In this document: positions 34,342-43,015 of the stretch, piece by piece
Numbering within the stretch: the first letter of the stretch is position 1
How the letters are laid out: the number at the start of each line of letters is the position of its first letter
Assembly: GCF_018603435.1 (NCBI RefSeq)
Contig: NZ_CP075682.1
Coordinates: forward strand, 3,472,001 to 3,536,000
Reading direction: 5' to 3'
Origin: Chryseobacterium sp. ZHDP1
Lineage (GTDB): Bacteria > Bacteroidota > Bacteroidia > Flavobacteriales > Weeksellaceae
DNA length: 64,000 nucleotides
Notes under the pieces: model-generated
The model's database searches: none
Told to the model about the DNA's origin: nothing
What the model saw: only the letters and a program-made list of their open reading frames with translations
Translations under genes and position numbers: made by a program

Positions 34342-34373
34342 AAAAAACTATCAGCCGTAAAGCCAATAGTTTT
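34342..34373 (-). terminator. Intrinsic terminator after rmlA
   Basis: Minus strand: a stem of 12 bp (AAAACTATTGGC with GCTGATAGTTTT, two G-U pairs), loop TTTACG, then a short T run. It sits 22 bases after the rmlA stop and separates ugd-rmlB-rmlA from wzm-wzt. Confidence 0.75.
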
Positions 34374-34394
34374 AAAATGTATTAATTTAGTCGA

Positions 34395-35258
34395 TTATTT
34401 ATTGACTAATTTTTTTAGGTATTCGCCATAACCGCTTTTTCCGTATTTGGTTGCGGTTTCCAGTAATTTTTCTTCGTCGATGAATTTATTTCTGAAAGCA
34501 ATTTCTTCAATGCAGCCAATTTTAAAGCCCTGTCTCTTTTCAATTACTCTTACAAACTCAGAAGCATCGTTTAAAGAATCAAATGTTCCTGTGTCCAGCC
34601 ACGCTGTACCTCTGTCGAGAACACCTACTTCCAGTTTTCCTTTTTGAAGATATACATTGTTTACATCAGTAATTTCCAGTTCTCCTCTCGCGGAAGGCTG
34701 AATGTTTTTAGCAATTTCAACCACTTCGTTATCGTAAAAGTATAATCCGGGAACGGCGTAATTTGATTTTGGTTTTAAAGGTTTTTCTTCAATTGAAACG
34801 GCTTTAAGGTTATCGTCAAATTCTACAACGCCATATCTTTCAGGGTCTGAAACGTGATACGCGAAAACGACACCTCCATCCGGATTGGTCTTGTTTTTAA
34901 GCAAAGTTCCCATTTCTGAGCCGTAAAAAATATTGTCCCCTAAAACCAACGCAGCGGCGTCATTTCCTATAAACCGATCTCCCAAAATAAAAGCCTGCGC
35001 AAGACCATCCGGACTTGGCTGAACCACATATTCTATATTGCATCCGATCTGAGATCCGTCTCCCAATAATTTAACAAATCCTTCCTGATCGTGAGGCGTT
35101 GTAATAATTAAAATATCTTTAATTCCTGCTAATAGCAATGTAGAAAGAGGATAATAAATCATCGGTTTGTCGTAAACAGGCATTAACTGCTTGCTGACAG
35201 CGATGGTAAGAGGGTAAAGTCTGGTTCCGGAACCTCCGGCTAAAATGATACCTTTCAT
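34395..35258 (-). CDS. rmlA: Glucose-1-phosphate thymidylyltransferase
   Basis: 287 residues, full length for the family. [17 protein letters not shown] (nucleotide-binding loop), [35 protein letters not shown] and [12 protein letters not shown] are the RmlA motifs. It makes dTDP-glucose from dTTP and glucose-1-phosphate, the first step for both the WecE and VioA-like branches. Lies 21 bp after rmlB and ends at a terminator. rmlC and rmlD are not in the window, so rhamnose is not made from these genes alone. Confidence 0.97.
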   Translation of the reverse strand: MKGIILAGGSGTRLYPLTIAVSKQLMPVYDKPMIYYPLSTLLLAGIKDILIITTPHDQEGFVKLLGDGSQIGCNIEYVVQPSPDGLAQAFILGDRFIGNDAAALVLGDNIFYGSEMGTLLKNKTNPDGGVVFAYHVSDPERYGVVEFDDNLKAVSIEEKPLKPKSNYAVPGLYFYDNEVVEIAKNIQPSARGELEITDVNNVYLQKGKLEVGVLDRGTAWLDTGTFDSLNDASEFVRVIEKRQGFKIGCIEEIAFRNKFIDEEKLLETATKYGKSGYGEYLKKLVNK

Positions 35259-35279
35259 CTTTTAATCTGTGTTTAATTT

Positions 35280-36359
35280 TTAATGATACTGTTTTTCGTA
35301 ATATTTCTGATAATCTCCACTCGTTACGTGTTCCAGCCATTCTTTATTCTCAAGATACCAGTCAATGGTTTTTGCCAAGCCTTCTTCAAATGTTACCGAT
35401 GGCTTCCAGCCAAGATCTTTATTCAGTTTTGTTGCGTCAATAGCATATCTTTTATCGTGTCCCGGTCTGTCTTTTACAAAAGTAATTAATTTTTCAGAGT
35501 AGCCTTCTTCTCTGCCTAATTTAGCATCCATTTGCTTGATTAATTCTCTTACCAAATCAATATTCTGCCATTCGTTGAAACCTCCGATGTTGTATGTTTC
35601 TCCTGTTTTGGCTTCATTGAAAATCTGGTGGATTCCTTTAGCGTGATCGATGACAAAAAGCCAGTCTCTTGTATATTTCCCGTCACCGTAAATAGGCAAA
35701 GGTTTTTCATTGATGATATTTGAAATACATAGAGGAATCAGTTTTTCCGGAAAATGATTCGGGCCGTAATTATTTGAACAGTTCGAAATAATAAACGGCA
35801 TTCCGTATGTATTTCCGTAAGCTCTCACCAAATGGTCTGAAGCTGCTTTTGAAGCCGAATACGGAGACTGTGGATCATATGCTGTAGTTTCTAAGAAAAA
35901 ACCTGTTTCGCCTAAACTTCCATATACTTCGTCTGTAGAAACATGGTAGAAAAGATTCGTTCTCTTCTCATCCGGGAATCTTCCATGCGTATGGTCCGGA
36001 TTTAACGTCCAGAATTCCTTACAAAGATTCAGAAGATTGGCAGTTCCGTTCACGTTGGTATTAATGAATGCCATCGGATCTGTAATGCTTCGGTCTACGT
36101 GACTTTCCGCAGCTAAATGCACTACTGCATCCGGATTGTATTTTTCGAAAACTTTTCTTAATTCTTCAGGTTTTGTAATATCGGCTTTTTCGAAAACATA
36201 ATTGGGTTCGTTTTCGATGTCTTTCAGGTTTTCAAGATTTCCTGCATACGTAAGTGCATCAAGGTTGATGATCGTTGTTTCAGGATTGTTTTTTACAAAC
36301 TCTCTTACCACGTGCGAACCGATAAAGCCAGCTCCTCCCGTAATGATTATATTTTTCAT
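35280..36359 (-). CDS. rmlB: dTDP-glucose 4,6-dehydratase
   Basis: 359 residues. NAD-binding GGAGFIGSHV, LAAESHVDRSI, HVSTDEVYGSLG (Thr-Asp-Glu active site) and YSASKAASDHLV (YxxxK) define RmlB. It converts dTDP-glucose to dTDP-4-keto-6-deoxyglucose, the common substrate of the two aminotransferases in this locus. Four bases separate it from the ugd stop. Confidence 0.97.
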   Translation of the reverse strand: MKNIIITGGAGFIGSHVVREFVKNNPETTIINLDALTYAGNLENLKDIENEPNYVFEKADITKPEELRKVFEKYNPDAVVHLAAESHVDRSITDPMAFINTNVNGTANLLNLCKEFWTLNPDHTHGRFPDEKRTNLFYHVSTDEVYGSLGETGFFLETTAYDPQSPYSASKAASDHLVRAYGNTYGMPFIISNCSNNYGPNHFPEKLIPLCISNIINEKPLPIYGDGKYTRDWLFVIDHAKGIHQIFNEAKTGETYNIGGFNEWQNIDLVRELIKQMDAKLGREEGYSEKLITFVKDRPGHDKRYAIDATKLNKDLGWKPSVTFEEGLAKTIDWYLENKEWLEHVTSGDYQKYYEKQYH

Positions 36360-36363
36360 TTGA

Positions 36364-37677
36364 TTAATTTAAAACTGTTTTACGTCCTATACTTTTATAA
36401 TAAAAACCATTCTGCTCAGGAATTTCCAGCGGATACATATTTCTTCCGTCGAAAATTGCCTTATTGTTCATTCTCTTTGCCATCAGTTCGAAATTCGGGT
36501 TTTTGAATTCCGGCCATTCTGTTGCAATAAACAAAGCATCTGCATTGTCAAGAGCTTCGTACATGTTTTTTGCGTATTGGATTTTATTTCCTAATAATTT
36601 CTGAACATTATTTTCGGCAACCAGATCATAAGCAACAATTTTTGCCCCCTTTTCTAAAAGCAAAGCAATATTATCTAATGAAGAAGCCTCACGAATATCA
36701 TCGGTATTCGCTTTGAAGGCTAATCCCCACATTGCGATTGTTTTTCCTTCGATATTTCCTCCGAAATACTTTTCAATCTCCGAAACAAGGATTACTTTTT
36801 GGGCAATATTTACATTTTCTGTCGCTTCTAAAATCTGAAAATTAAAATCTTCCTGCTTTCCGGATTTTATTAATGCTTTCACATCTTTTGGGAAACAGCT
36901 TCCGCCGTATCCGATTCCCGGAAACAAAAATCGATGACCGATTCTGTCGTCGCTTCCCATTCCAAGTCTTACTTTGTCTACATCAGCGCCTACTTTTTCA
37001 CAGTAATTGGCAATTTCATTCATGAAAGTAATTTTTACTGCCAAGAATGAATTGGCTGCATATTTTGTAAGTTCAGAAGATTTTTCATCCATAAAAATAA
37101 TAGGAACTCCGGTGTTGGTAAATGGCTGGTAAATTTTAGCCATAATTTCCTGTGCTTTTTCGGAGCTTGCTCCTACAACAACCCTTGCAGGATTCATGGA
37201 ATCTTCCACGGCGAAACCTTCCCTTAAAAATTCAGGATTGGAAACCACATCAAAAGTAATCTGGGTTTTTGAAGCGATAACTTCACGGACTTTATCGGCT
37301 GTTCCTACGGGAACGGTACTTTTATTAACAATAACTTTGTATTCCGTCATCATTTCGCCAATATCGTTCGCCACTTTCAGTACATAGGAAAGATCGGCGG
37401 AACCGTCTTCTCCGGGAGGAGTCGGTAAGGCTAAATAAATAACTTCACTCTTATCCAGAGCTTCTTTTAAATTGGTTGTGAAAAATAATCTTTCAGCCTG
37501 TATATTTCTCAGGAACATTTCTTCAAGATTCGGCTCATAGATGGGAACTACGCCGTTTTTCATACCTTCTACTTTTTTTTCATCAATATCTACACAGTAT
37601 ACTGAATTGCCAAGCTCTGCCAGAGTGGTTCCTGTAACCAGTCCTACATAACCTGTTCCTACAATAGTAATATTCAA
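36364..37677 (-). CDS. ugd: UDP-glucose 6-dehydrogenase
   Basis: 437 residues from a TTG start at 37677 (MNITIVGTGYVGLVTG when initiated). The frame continues upstream to 37758, but the extra residues resemble no family member, and a TATTTTTG box at 37705-37712 lies inside that extension, so TTG is preferred. Rossmann GTGYVG, STVPVGT, NPEFLREG, and the catalytic Cys in GYGGSCFPKD near residue 261 are all present. Oxidises UDP-glucose to UDP-glucuronate. First gene of ugd-rmlB-rmlA. Confidence 0.95.
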   Translation of the reverse strand: MNITIVGTGYVGLVTGTTLAELGNSVYCVDIDEKKVEGMKNGVVPIYEPNLEEMFLRNIQAERLFFTTNLKEALDKSEVIYLALPTPPGEDGSADLSYVLKVANDIGEMMTEYKVIVNKSTVPVGTADKVREVIASKTQITFDVVSNPEFLREGFAVEDSMNPARVVVGASSEKAQEIMAKIYQPFTNTGVPIIFMDEKSSELTKYAANSFLAVKITFMNEIANYCEKVGADVDKVRLGMGSDDRIGHRFLFPGIGYGGSCFPKDVKALIKSGKQEDFNFQILEATENVNIAQKVILVSEIEKYFGGNIEGKTIAMWGLAFKANTDDIREASSLDNIALLLEKGAKIVAYDLVAENNVQKLLGNKIQYAKNMYEALDNADALFIATEWPEFKNPNFELMAKRMNNKAIFDGRNMYPLEIPEQNGFYYKSIGRKTVLN

Positions 37678-37704
37678 AATGTATGTTTTTAAAAAATTCA
37701 ACCA

Positions 37705-37712
37705 CAAAAATA
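37705..37712 (-). promoter_or_regulatory. -7 box for ugd-rmlB-rmlA
   Basis: The minus strand reads TATTTTTG, 27 bases before the TTG start at 37677. It places the transcription start near 37699 and supports the TTG start of ugd. Confidence 0.5.
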
Positions 37713-37784
37713 CTAAAAATACCATCACGCCCGTCTTTAATTTCCAGTAAATGAGCAATACATATCCTGTTGATAATAAGATGT

Positions 37785-37815
37785 TTTGCTTTTTTAATAA
37801 AAATTCGTATATTTG
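37785..37815 (+). promoter_or_regulatory. Promoter of rimP-nusA-infB (TTG, 20 bp, TATATTTG)
   Basis: TTG at 37785-37787 and TATATTTG at 37808-37815 with a 20-base spacer match the Bacteroidota promoter. The predicted start near 37821 leaves a leader of about 75 nt before the rimP ATG at 37896, containing a hairpin. Confidence 0.65.
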
Positions 37816-37839
37816 CAGTGGATTTACGGAAAAAATGGG

Positions 37840-37866
37840 AAGGCCTTCGCAAGAAAGCCTTTTTTC
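37840..37866 (+). promoter_or_regulatory. Hairpin with T run in the rimP leader, possible attenuator
   Basis: AAGGC (37840-37844) pairs with GCCTT (37857-37861) across a 12-base loop, and the 3' arm runs straight into more T residues. The short stem makes it a weak terminator candidate. If real, it could control read-through into the nusA operon, whose product NusA itself acts on termination (inference). Confidence 0.3.
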
Positions 37867-37895
37867 GTACCGTACATCAGGATTTTATATATTTT

Positions 37896-38363
37896 ATGGA
37901 GTTTAGAAAAAGAATTGAAGAATTATTACATGAATTCCTCGAGACTAGAAAAGATCTGTTTCTTATTGATCTGAAAATTTCTGCGGGGGATGACATCACA
38001 GTGATTTTGGATGGTGACAATGGTGTTTCTTTACAGGACTGCCTTGATGCAAGTCGCGCGATAGAATTTAATATGGATCGCGAAGAACATGATTTCAGCC
38101 TGCAGGTAATGTCTGCAGGATTGAGCGAGCCTTTGGCAACTCCAAGACAGTTTGCAAAAAATATCGGAAGAGAAATTGAAGTTTTACTGAATGACTCTAC
38201 CAAAACGGAAGGCGAACTGGCAAAAGTAGATGAAGAAAAGATCACACTGATCCTGCGTTACCGCAAACCGAAAGACATCGGTAAAGGAAAAGTGGATGTG
38301 GAGGAGGAAAAAGAAATTCCGTACTCTGAGATTAAAAAAGCATTAGTAACAATTAAATTTTAA
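37896..38363 (+). CDS. rimP: Ribosome maturation factor RimP
   Basis: 155 residues from the ATG at 37896 (MEFRKRIEELLHEF). A longer frame begins at 37770, but that lies upstream of the promoter. DLKISAGDDITVILDGDNGVSLQDCLDASRAIE and LQVMSAGLSEPLATPRQF are the conserved parts of the N-terminal domain, and the C-terminal SH3-like domain follows. Helps 30S subunit assembly. Standard rimP-nusA-infB order, with nusA starting 15 bp later. Confidence 0.95.
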   Translation: MEFRKRIEELLHEFLETRKDLFLIDLKISAGDDITVILDGDNGVSLQDCLDASRAIEFNMDREEHDFSLQVMSAGLSEPLATPRQFAKNIGREIEVLLNDSTKTEGELAKVDEEKITLILRYRKPKDIGKGKVDVEEEKEIPYSEIKKALVTIKF

Positions 38364-38378
38364 AAGAAAAAAGAATAA

Positions 38379-39614
38379 ATGGACAATATAGCGTTGATTG
38401 AATCCTTCGGTGATTTTAAAGACGAAAAAGGGATCAGTAAGATTGATCTTATGGCAATTATTGAAGATTCTCTGAAGACACTTTTGAGAAAAAGATATGA
38501 TTCGGATGATCATTTTGATGTGATTGTAAACCCTGATAAAGGAGATTTTCAGATATTTTTAAATAAAACCATCGTGGAAGACGAAATGTCTGAAGATGAT
38601 GATCTGGAAATTGAGATTTCTGAAGCTAAGAAAATCGACCCTACTTTTGAAGTGGGAGAAGATTTTACGATGGAAATTCCAGTTGCACAGTTGGGAAGAA
38701 GAAATATTCTTACCTTAAAGCAGATCTTGGCTACAAAATTGCAGGAGCACAACAATGCGATGTTGTACGAGCAGTTTAAAGACAGAATCGGGGAAATTGT
38801 AGTAGGAGAGATCCACCATATCCGTCATAAGCACGTGATCTTGCTGGATGATGAGGGGAACGAATTCATTTTGCCTAAAGAAAACCAGATTCCATCCGAT
38901 TTCTTTAAAAAGGGTGAGAATATCAGAGCTATTGTTGAAACAGTAGATTTCAAAGGTTCAAAACCGCAGATTATTATTTCCAGAACTGCACCTAAATTCT
39001 TAGAAAAACTATTAGAGCTGGAAATCCCTGAAATTCAGGACGGAACTATTATTCTTAAAAAAGTAGTGAGAATTCCTGGAGAAAAGGCGAAGATTGCAGT
39101 AGATGCTTACGACGACAGAATAGATCCGGTGGGAGCTTGTGTGGGAGTGAAAGGATCCAGAATTCACGGCGTGGTAAGAGAGTTGAGAAATGAGAACATC
39201 GATGTTATTCAGTGGTCTAAAAACCCTGAGATTTTGGTGAAGAGAGCTTTAGGAAACGTTACCATTAATAAAATTGATATCAACGAGGAGCAGGAATACG
39301 CTTTAGTATACACTCCGGTTGAAGAGATTTCTAAAGTAATCGGAAAACAGGGTCAGAATATCAGACTTGCTTCTTGGTTGACAGGTTATGAGATTGATGT
39401 ACACAGAGAGTCCAGCGAAGATGATGATGTTGAACTTACAGAGTTTAACGATGATATCGAGCAGTGGATTTTGGATGAGTTTAAAAAAGTAGGTCTTACT
39501 ACTGCAAAATCAGTTTTAGATAAAGAAACTGTAAGCTTGCTGAATATGGTCGACCTTGAAGAGGAAACGATTGAAGAAGTGAAGCGTATTCTTAGAGAAG
39601 AATTCGAAGATTAA
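38379..39614 (+). CDS. nusA: Transcription termination/antitermination factor NusA
   Basis: 411 residues. An N-terminal RNA-polymerase-binding domain (to about residue 130) is followed by an S1 domain (GEIVVGEIHHIRHKHVILLDD). The KH domains then carry VGACVGVKGSRIHGVVREL and ISKVIGKQGQNIRLAS. There is a short acidic C-terminal helical tail. The lack of the two extra acidic repeats of the E. coli protein accounts for the shorter length and is usual outside Proteobacteria. Confidence 0.97.
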   Translation: MDNIALIESFGDFKDEKGISKIDLMAIIEDSLKTLLRKRYDSDDHFDVIVNPDKGDFQIFLNKTIVEDEMSEDDDLEIEISEAKKIDPTFEVGEDFTMEIPVAQLGRRNILTLKQILATKLQEHNNAMLYEQFKDRIGEIVVGEIHHIRHKHVILLDDEGNEFILPKENQIPSDFFKKGENIRAIVETVDFKGSKPQIIISRTAPKFLEKLLELEIPEIQDGTIILKKVVRIPGEKAKIAVDAYDDRIDPVGACVGVKGSRIHGVVRELRNENIDVIQWSKNPEILVKRALGNVTINKIDINEEQEYALVYTPVEEISKVIGKQGQNIRLASWLTGYEIDVHRESSEDDDVELTEFNDDIEQWILDEFKKVGLTTAKSVLDKETVSLLNMVDLEEETIEEVKRILREEFED

Positions 39615-39694
39615 GATTTGTAAATAAATTTTAATAAACAGTAAAAAAGAAATACTTTAATTTTAAGAATTAAAAAAAATAGTAAATAATATAG

Positions 39695-42600
39695 ATGCCA
39701 AAAATTAGATTAAATAAAGCGGTTAAGGAATTCAATATTTCGATGTCCAGATTAGTAGAATTTTTACAGTCAAAGGGCATTGAGGTTGAAAGCAATCCTA
39801 ACGCTCAATTAGAAGAAGCGGCATATTCTGCATTGGAGGCTGAGTTTGCCAAGGACGGCGAGCAACGTAAAGCTTCCCATGAGGTGGTGATCACGAAAGT
39901 TCCGGAAGAAAAGCTGGAAATTGAAGAAAAGAAAACCCCTGAAGTAATAAGAGCTAAAGCTAACAAACCGGAAACTAAAATTTTAGGTAAAATAGATTTA
40001 GAGCCTAAAAAGCCTGAAGTTGAAGAAGTTCCGGCTCCAAAACCGCAGCCTGTGGTGGAAGAGAAAAAAGAAGAAGTTGCACCTGCTCCTGAAGTAAAGG
40101 CAACTCCTGAAAAGCAGGAATTTAAAGTTTTGGATAAAATAGATCTTTCCCAGATCGAATCCAGAAACAGACCTGTGAAAAAAGATAAACCAAAAGCGGA
40201 GGAGAAGAAAGAAGAAGAAAAACCTGTGGTTAAACCTGCGGAACCTGTAAAAGAAACTCCGCAGCCTGTTGTTGCTGAAAAACCGGTTGCAAAACCAGCT
40301 GAAGAAAAAACGACTGAACCTGCAAAAGCAGAAGAGGAATCTCAGGAACCACAAAAAATTGAAACCGTTTATCAAAAACTTGACGGTCCTAAAATTGTTG
40401 GAGAAAAAATCGATTTAACTCAGTTTGCACCTAAACCTGGAGCTGGAGCTAAAAAGAAAAGAAAGAGAATTGAGAAACCGGGCGGAGGAAATCAGCAGGG
40501 TGGAAACAATAACCAACAAGGAGGAAACAATCAGGGACAAGGAAACCGTCCACAAGGACAGGGAGGTCAAGGTGGAAACCGTTTTGGAAATAACCAGGGC
40601 GGACAAGGAAACCGTCCTCAAGGTCAGGGTGGACAAGGAAACCGTCCTCAAGGACAGGGAGGTCAAGGTGGAAACCGTTTTGGAAATAACCAGGGCGGAC
40701 AAGGAAACCGTCCTCAAGGTCAGGGTGGACAAGGTGGAAACAGAGGTGGATTCAACAGAGGCGGACAAGGAGGTAACAGACCGGGTCAAAGAACAATGCC
40801 TGTTGAATTAACAGACGAACAAGTTAAAAACCAGATCAAGGAAACCCTTGAAAAATTAACCAATAAAGGAGGTAAATCTAAATCTGCCAAACACAGAAAA
40901 GATAAAAGAAACTTCCGTAGAGAGCAGGACGAACGTCAACAGGAAATTGATGCAGCAGACAGAACATTAAAAGTAACCGAATTCATCACGGTTGGTGAAT
41001 TGGCAAGTTTAATGAATGTGTCTCCTACAGAAGTAATTTCTGCCTGTTTCTCATTAGGTGTAATGGTTACCATGAACCAGAGACTTGAAGCAGATACATT
41101 ATTATTGGTAGCTGATGAATTTGGTTATAAAATAGAATTCTCTGATGCAGATCTTGAAGATTCAGATTCTGAAGATGAAATTGATAACGAAGAAGATCTT
41201 CTTCCAAGAGCTCCGATTGTAACGGTAATGGGTCACGTAGACCACGGTAAGACTTCATTACTGGATTACATCAGAAAAACCAATGTAATCGCTGGTGAAT
41301 CAGGAGGAATTACTCAGCACATCGGTGCTTATAACGTGAAACTGGAAAACGGACAAAGAATTACATTCTTAGATACACCGGGTCACGAAGCCTTTACCGC
41401 GATGAGAGCTAGAGGTGCACAGGTTACCGATATTGCAATTATCGTAATTGCTGCGGATGATGATGTAATGCCTCAGACAAAAGAAGCAATCTCTCACGCA
41501 CAGGCAGCAGGAGTTCCAATGATTATCGCAATCAATAAGGTTGATAAACCGAATGCGAATCCTGATAACATCCGTCAGCAGCTTTCCGGAATGAATATTT
41601 TGGTAGAAGAGTGGGGTGGAAATGTTCAGGCGCAGGAAATTTCAGCTAAATTTGGTAACAATGTCGATGTATTGCTTGAAAAAGTTTTATTACAGGCTGA
41701 ATTACTTGAATTAAAGGCAAATCCTGATCGTTCCGCTAACGGAGTTGTTATCGAAGCATCTTTGGATAAAGGTAGAGGTTATGTAGCAACCATGTTGGTG
41801 CAAACCGGAACGTTAAGAGTTGGTGATTATGTGGTAGCTGGTAAAAACCACGGTAAAGTAAAAGCTTTGCTTGACGAAAGAGGTAAAAATCTTTCAGAAG
41901 CAGGTCCTTCAATCCCGGCAACTATTTTAGGTCTGGACGGAGCGCCTACAGCGGGTGATAAATTCCGTGTTTATGCAGATGAAAGTGAAGGTAAAGCAAT
42001 TGCCAACAAGAGAGAGCAGCTTCAGAGAGAGCTTTCCATCAGAACCAAAAAACATACAACGCTTGAAGAATTGGGTAGACGTATTGCATTAGGAGAATTC
42101 AAGGAATTGAATATTATCCTTAAAGGTGACGTAGATGGTTCAGTAGAAGCATTGTCTGATCAGTTACAGAGATTATCAACTGAAGAGATCAGCGTGAAAA
42201 TCCTTCACTCTGGTGTCGGACAGATCACAGAATCGGATATCAATTTAGCAGCAGCATCTGATGCAATTATTATCGGATTCAATGTAAGAGCCGGAGCAAA
42301 TGCTAAAGATCTTGCGGACCGTGAAGAAATTGAGATCAGAACCTATTCTGTAATCTATAAAGCGATTGATGAGGTAAAAGAAGCAATGGAAGGGATGCTT
42401 TCTCCTGAAATTCAGGAGCAGGTTATCGGTAATGTTGAGATTCGTGAAGTCTTCAAAATTTCTAAAGTGGGAACCATTGCAGGTTGTATGGTTCTTACCG
42501 GAAAAGTTACAAGACAGTCAAAAGTGCGCCTACTTAGAGATGGCATCGTGAAATTCGATGGTGAACTTGAAAGTCTAAAACGTTTCAAAGACGATGTAAA

Positions 42601-42715
42601 AGAAGTAACAAAAGGTTACGAATGTGGATTGAACCTGAAAGGCTACAATGATATTGAACAAGGTGACATTCTTGAAGTTTATGAAGAGGTTGCTGTGAAG
42701 AAAAAGTTAAAATAA
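39695..42715 (+). CDS. infB: Translation initiation factor IF-2
   Basis: 1006 residues. An N-terminal IF2N motif ([20 protein letters not shown]) is followed by a charged Pro/Lys/Glu linker to about residue 260. A Gly/Gln/Asn/Arg-rich repeat region spans about residues 262-366, and the GTPase domain has GHVDHGKT near residue 512, DTPGHEAF and NKVDKPNA. Domains II to IV follow with the C-terminal fMet-tRNA-binding part. The repeat linker is encoded by near-identical 96-bp DNA units (40553-40734). A strong terminator follows 24 bp after the stop. Confidence 0.98.
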   Translation: MPKIRLNKAVKEFNISMSRLVEFLQSKGIEVESNPNAQLEEAAYSALEAEFAKDGEQRKASHEVVITKVPEEKLEIEEKKTPEVIRAKANKPETKILGKIDLEPKKPEVEEVPAPKPQPVVEEKKEEVAPAPEVKATPEKQEFKVLDKIDLSQIESRNRPVKKDKPKAEEKKEEEKPVVKPAEPVKETPQPVVAEKPVAKPAEEKTTEPAKAEEESQEPQKIETVYQKLDGPKIVGEKIDLTQFAPKPGAGAKKKRKRIEKPGGGNQQGGNNNQQGGNNQGQGNRPQGQGGQGGNRFGNNQGGQGNRPQGQGGQGNRPQGQGGQGGNRFGNNQGGQGNRPQGQGGQGGNRGGFNRGGQGGNRPGQRTMPVELTDEQVKNQIKETLEKLTNKGGKSKSAKHRKDKRNFRREQDERQQEIDAADRTLKVTEFITVGELASLMNVSPTEVISACFSLGVMVTMNQRLEADTLLLVADEFGYKIEFSDADLEDSDSEDEIDNEEDLLPRAPIVTVMGHVDHGKTSLLDYIRKTNVIAGESGGITQHIGAYNVKLENGQRITFLDTPGHEAFTAMRARGAQVTDIAIIVIAADDDVMPQTKEAISHAQAAGVPMIIAINKVDKPNANPDNIRQQLSGMNILVEEWGGNVQAQEISAKFGNNVDVLLEKVLLQAELLELKANPDRSANGVVIEASLDKGRGYVATMLVQTGTLRVGDYVVAGKNHGKVKALLDERGKNLSEAGPSIPATILGLDGAPTAGDKFRVYADESEGKAIANKREQLQRELSIRTKKHTTLEELGRRIALGEFKELNIILKGDVDGSVEALSDQLQRLSTEEISVKILHSGVGQITESDINLAAASDAIIIGFNVRAGANAKDLADREEIEIRTYSVIYKAIDEVKEAMEGMLSPEIQEQVIGNVEIREVFKISKVGTIAGCMVLTGKVTRQSKVRLLRDGIVKFDGELESLKRFKDDVKEVTKGYECGLNLKGYNDIEQGDILEVYEEVAVKKKLK
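40553..40734 (+). repeat. Two 96-bp-period direct repeats within infB
   Basis: The 86 bases 40553-40638 recur identically at 40649-40734, giving a 96-bp period (32 codons). Smaller units (GGACAAGGAAACCGTCC-type) surround them. They encode the [13 protein letters not shown] linker of IF-2. Identity at the DNA level suggests recent duplication and possible length variation between strains. Confidence 0.85.
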
Positions 42716-42739
42716 CATAATATTTTATCTATATGAGGC

Positions 42740-42776
42740 AATAATCCGACTTGAACAAGTCGGATTATTTTTTTTA
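42740..42776 (+). terminator. Intrinsic terminator after infB
   Basis: A 14-bp perfect stem (5' arm 42740-42753, 3' arm 42756-42769) with core ATCCGACTTG/CAAGTCGGAT, a 2-base loop and a run of T. Ends the rimP-nusA-infB transcript. Confidence 0.92.
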
Positions 42777-43015
42777 ATTTATAATTATTCTAAATAATTT
42801 CTGTATTAATTTTTTTTAATTGTTAAATGTTTCTCTATTTATAAACTTAATATAAACCTAAGTGAATAGAATGTAAAATATTTTAATCATCTATGTAGGG
42901 CATATTATTTTGTTGAGATTTTTTTAGATGATGTAAAATATAAAAAGTTAAAAATTTGTTAATGTTAAAATTTATTAACATATTTGCTTTTGTTAAAATA
43001 TTAAAAACTGTTAAT
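42777..43015. other. AT-rich gap before the SusC gene
   Basis: 239 bp of very AT-rich sequence between the infB terminator and the SusC ATG. The SusC frame stays open through its last 60 bases to a TTG at 42956, but no strict TAnnTTTG box with the right spacing was found. It presumably holds the SusC promoter. Confidence 0.4.

Noticed and set aside
34395..36359. A complete dTDP-rhamnose pathway
   Set aside because: Only rmlA and rmlB are present; rmlC and rmlD are absent from the window, so rhamnose synthesis is not claimed.
37770..37895. N-terminal extension of RimP
   Set aside because: Starts upstream of the promoter and does not match the family; Met at 37896 gives the standard length.
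40425..40811. Arg/Glu/Thr-rich frames on both strands within infB
   Set aside because: Alternative-frame shadows of the repetitive IF-2 linker; codon pattern follows infB.
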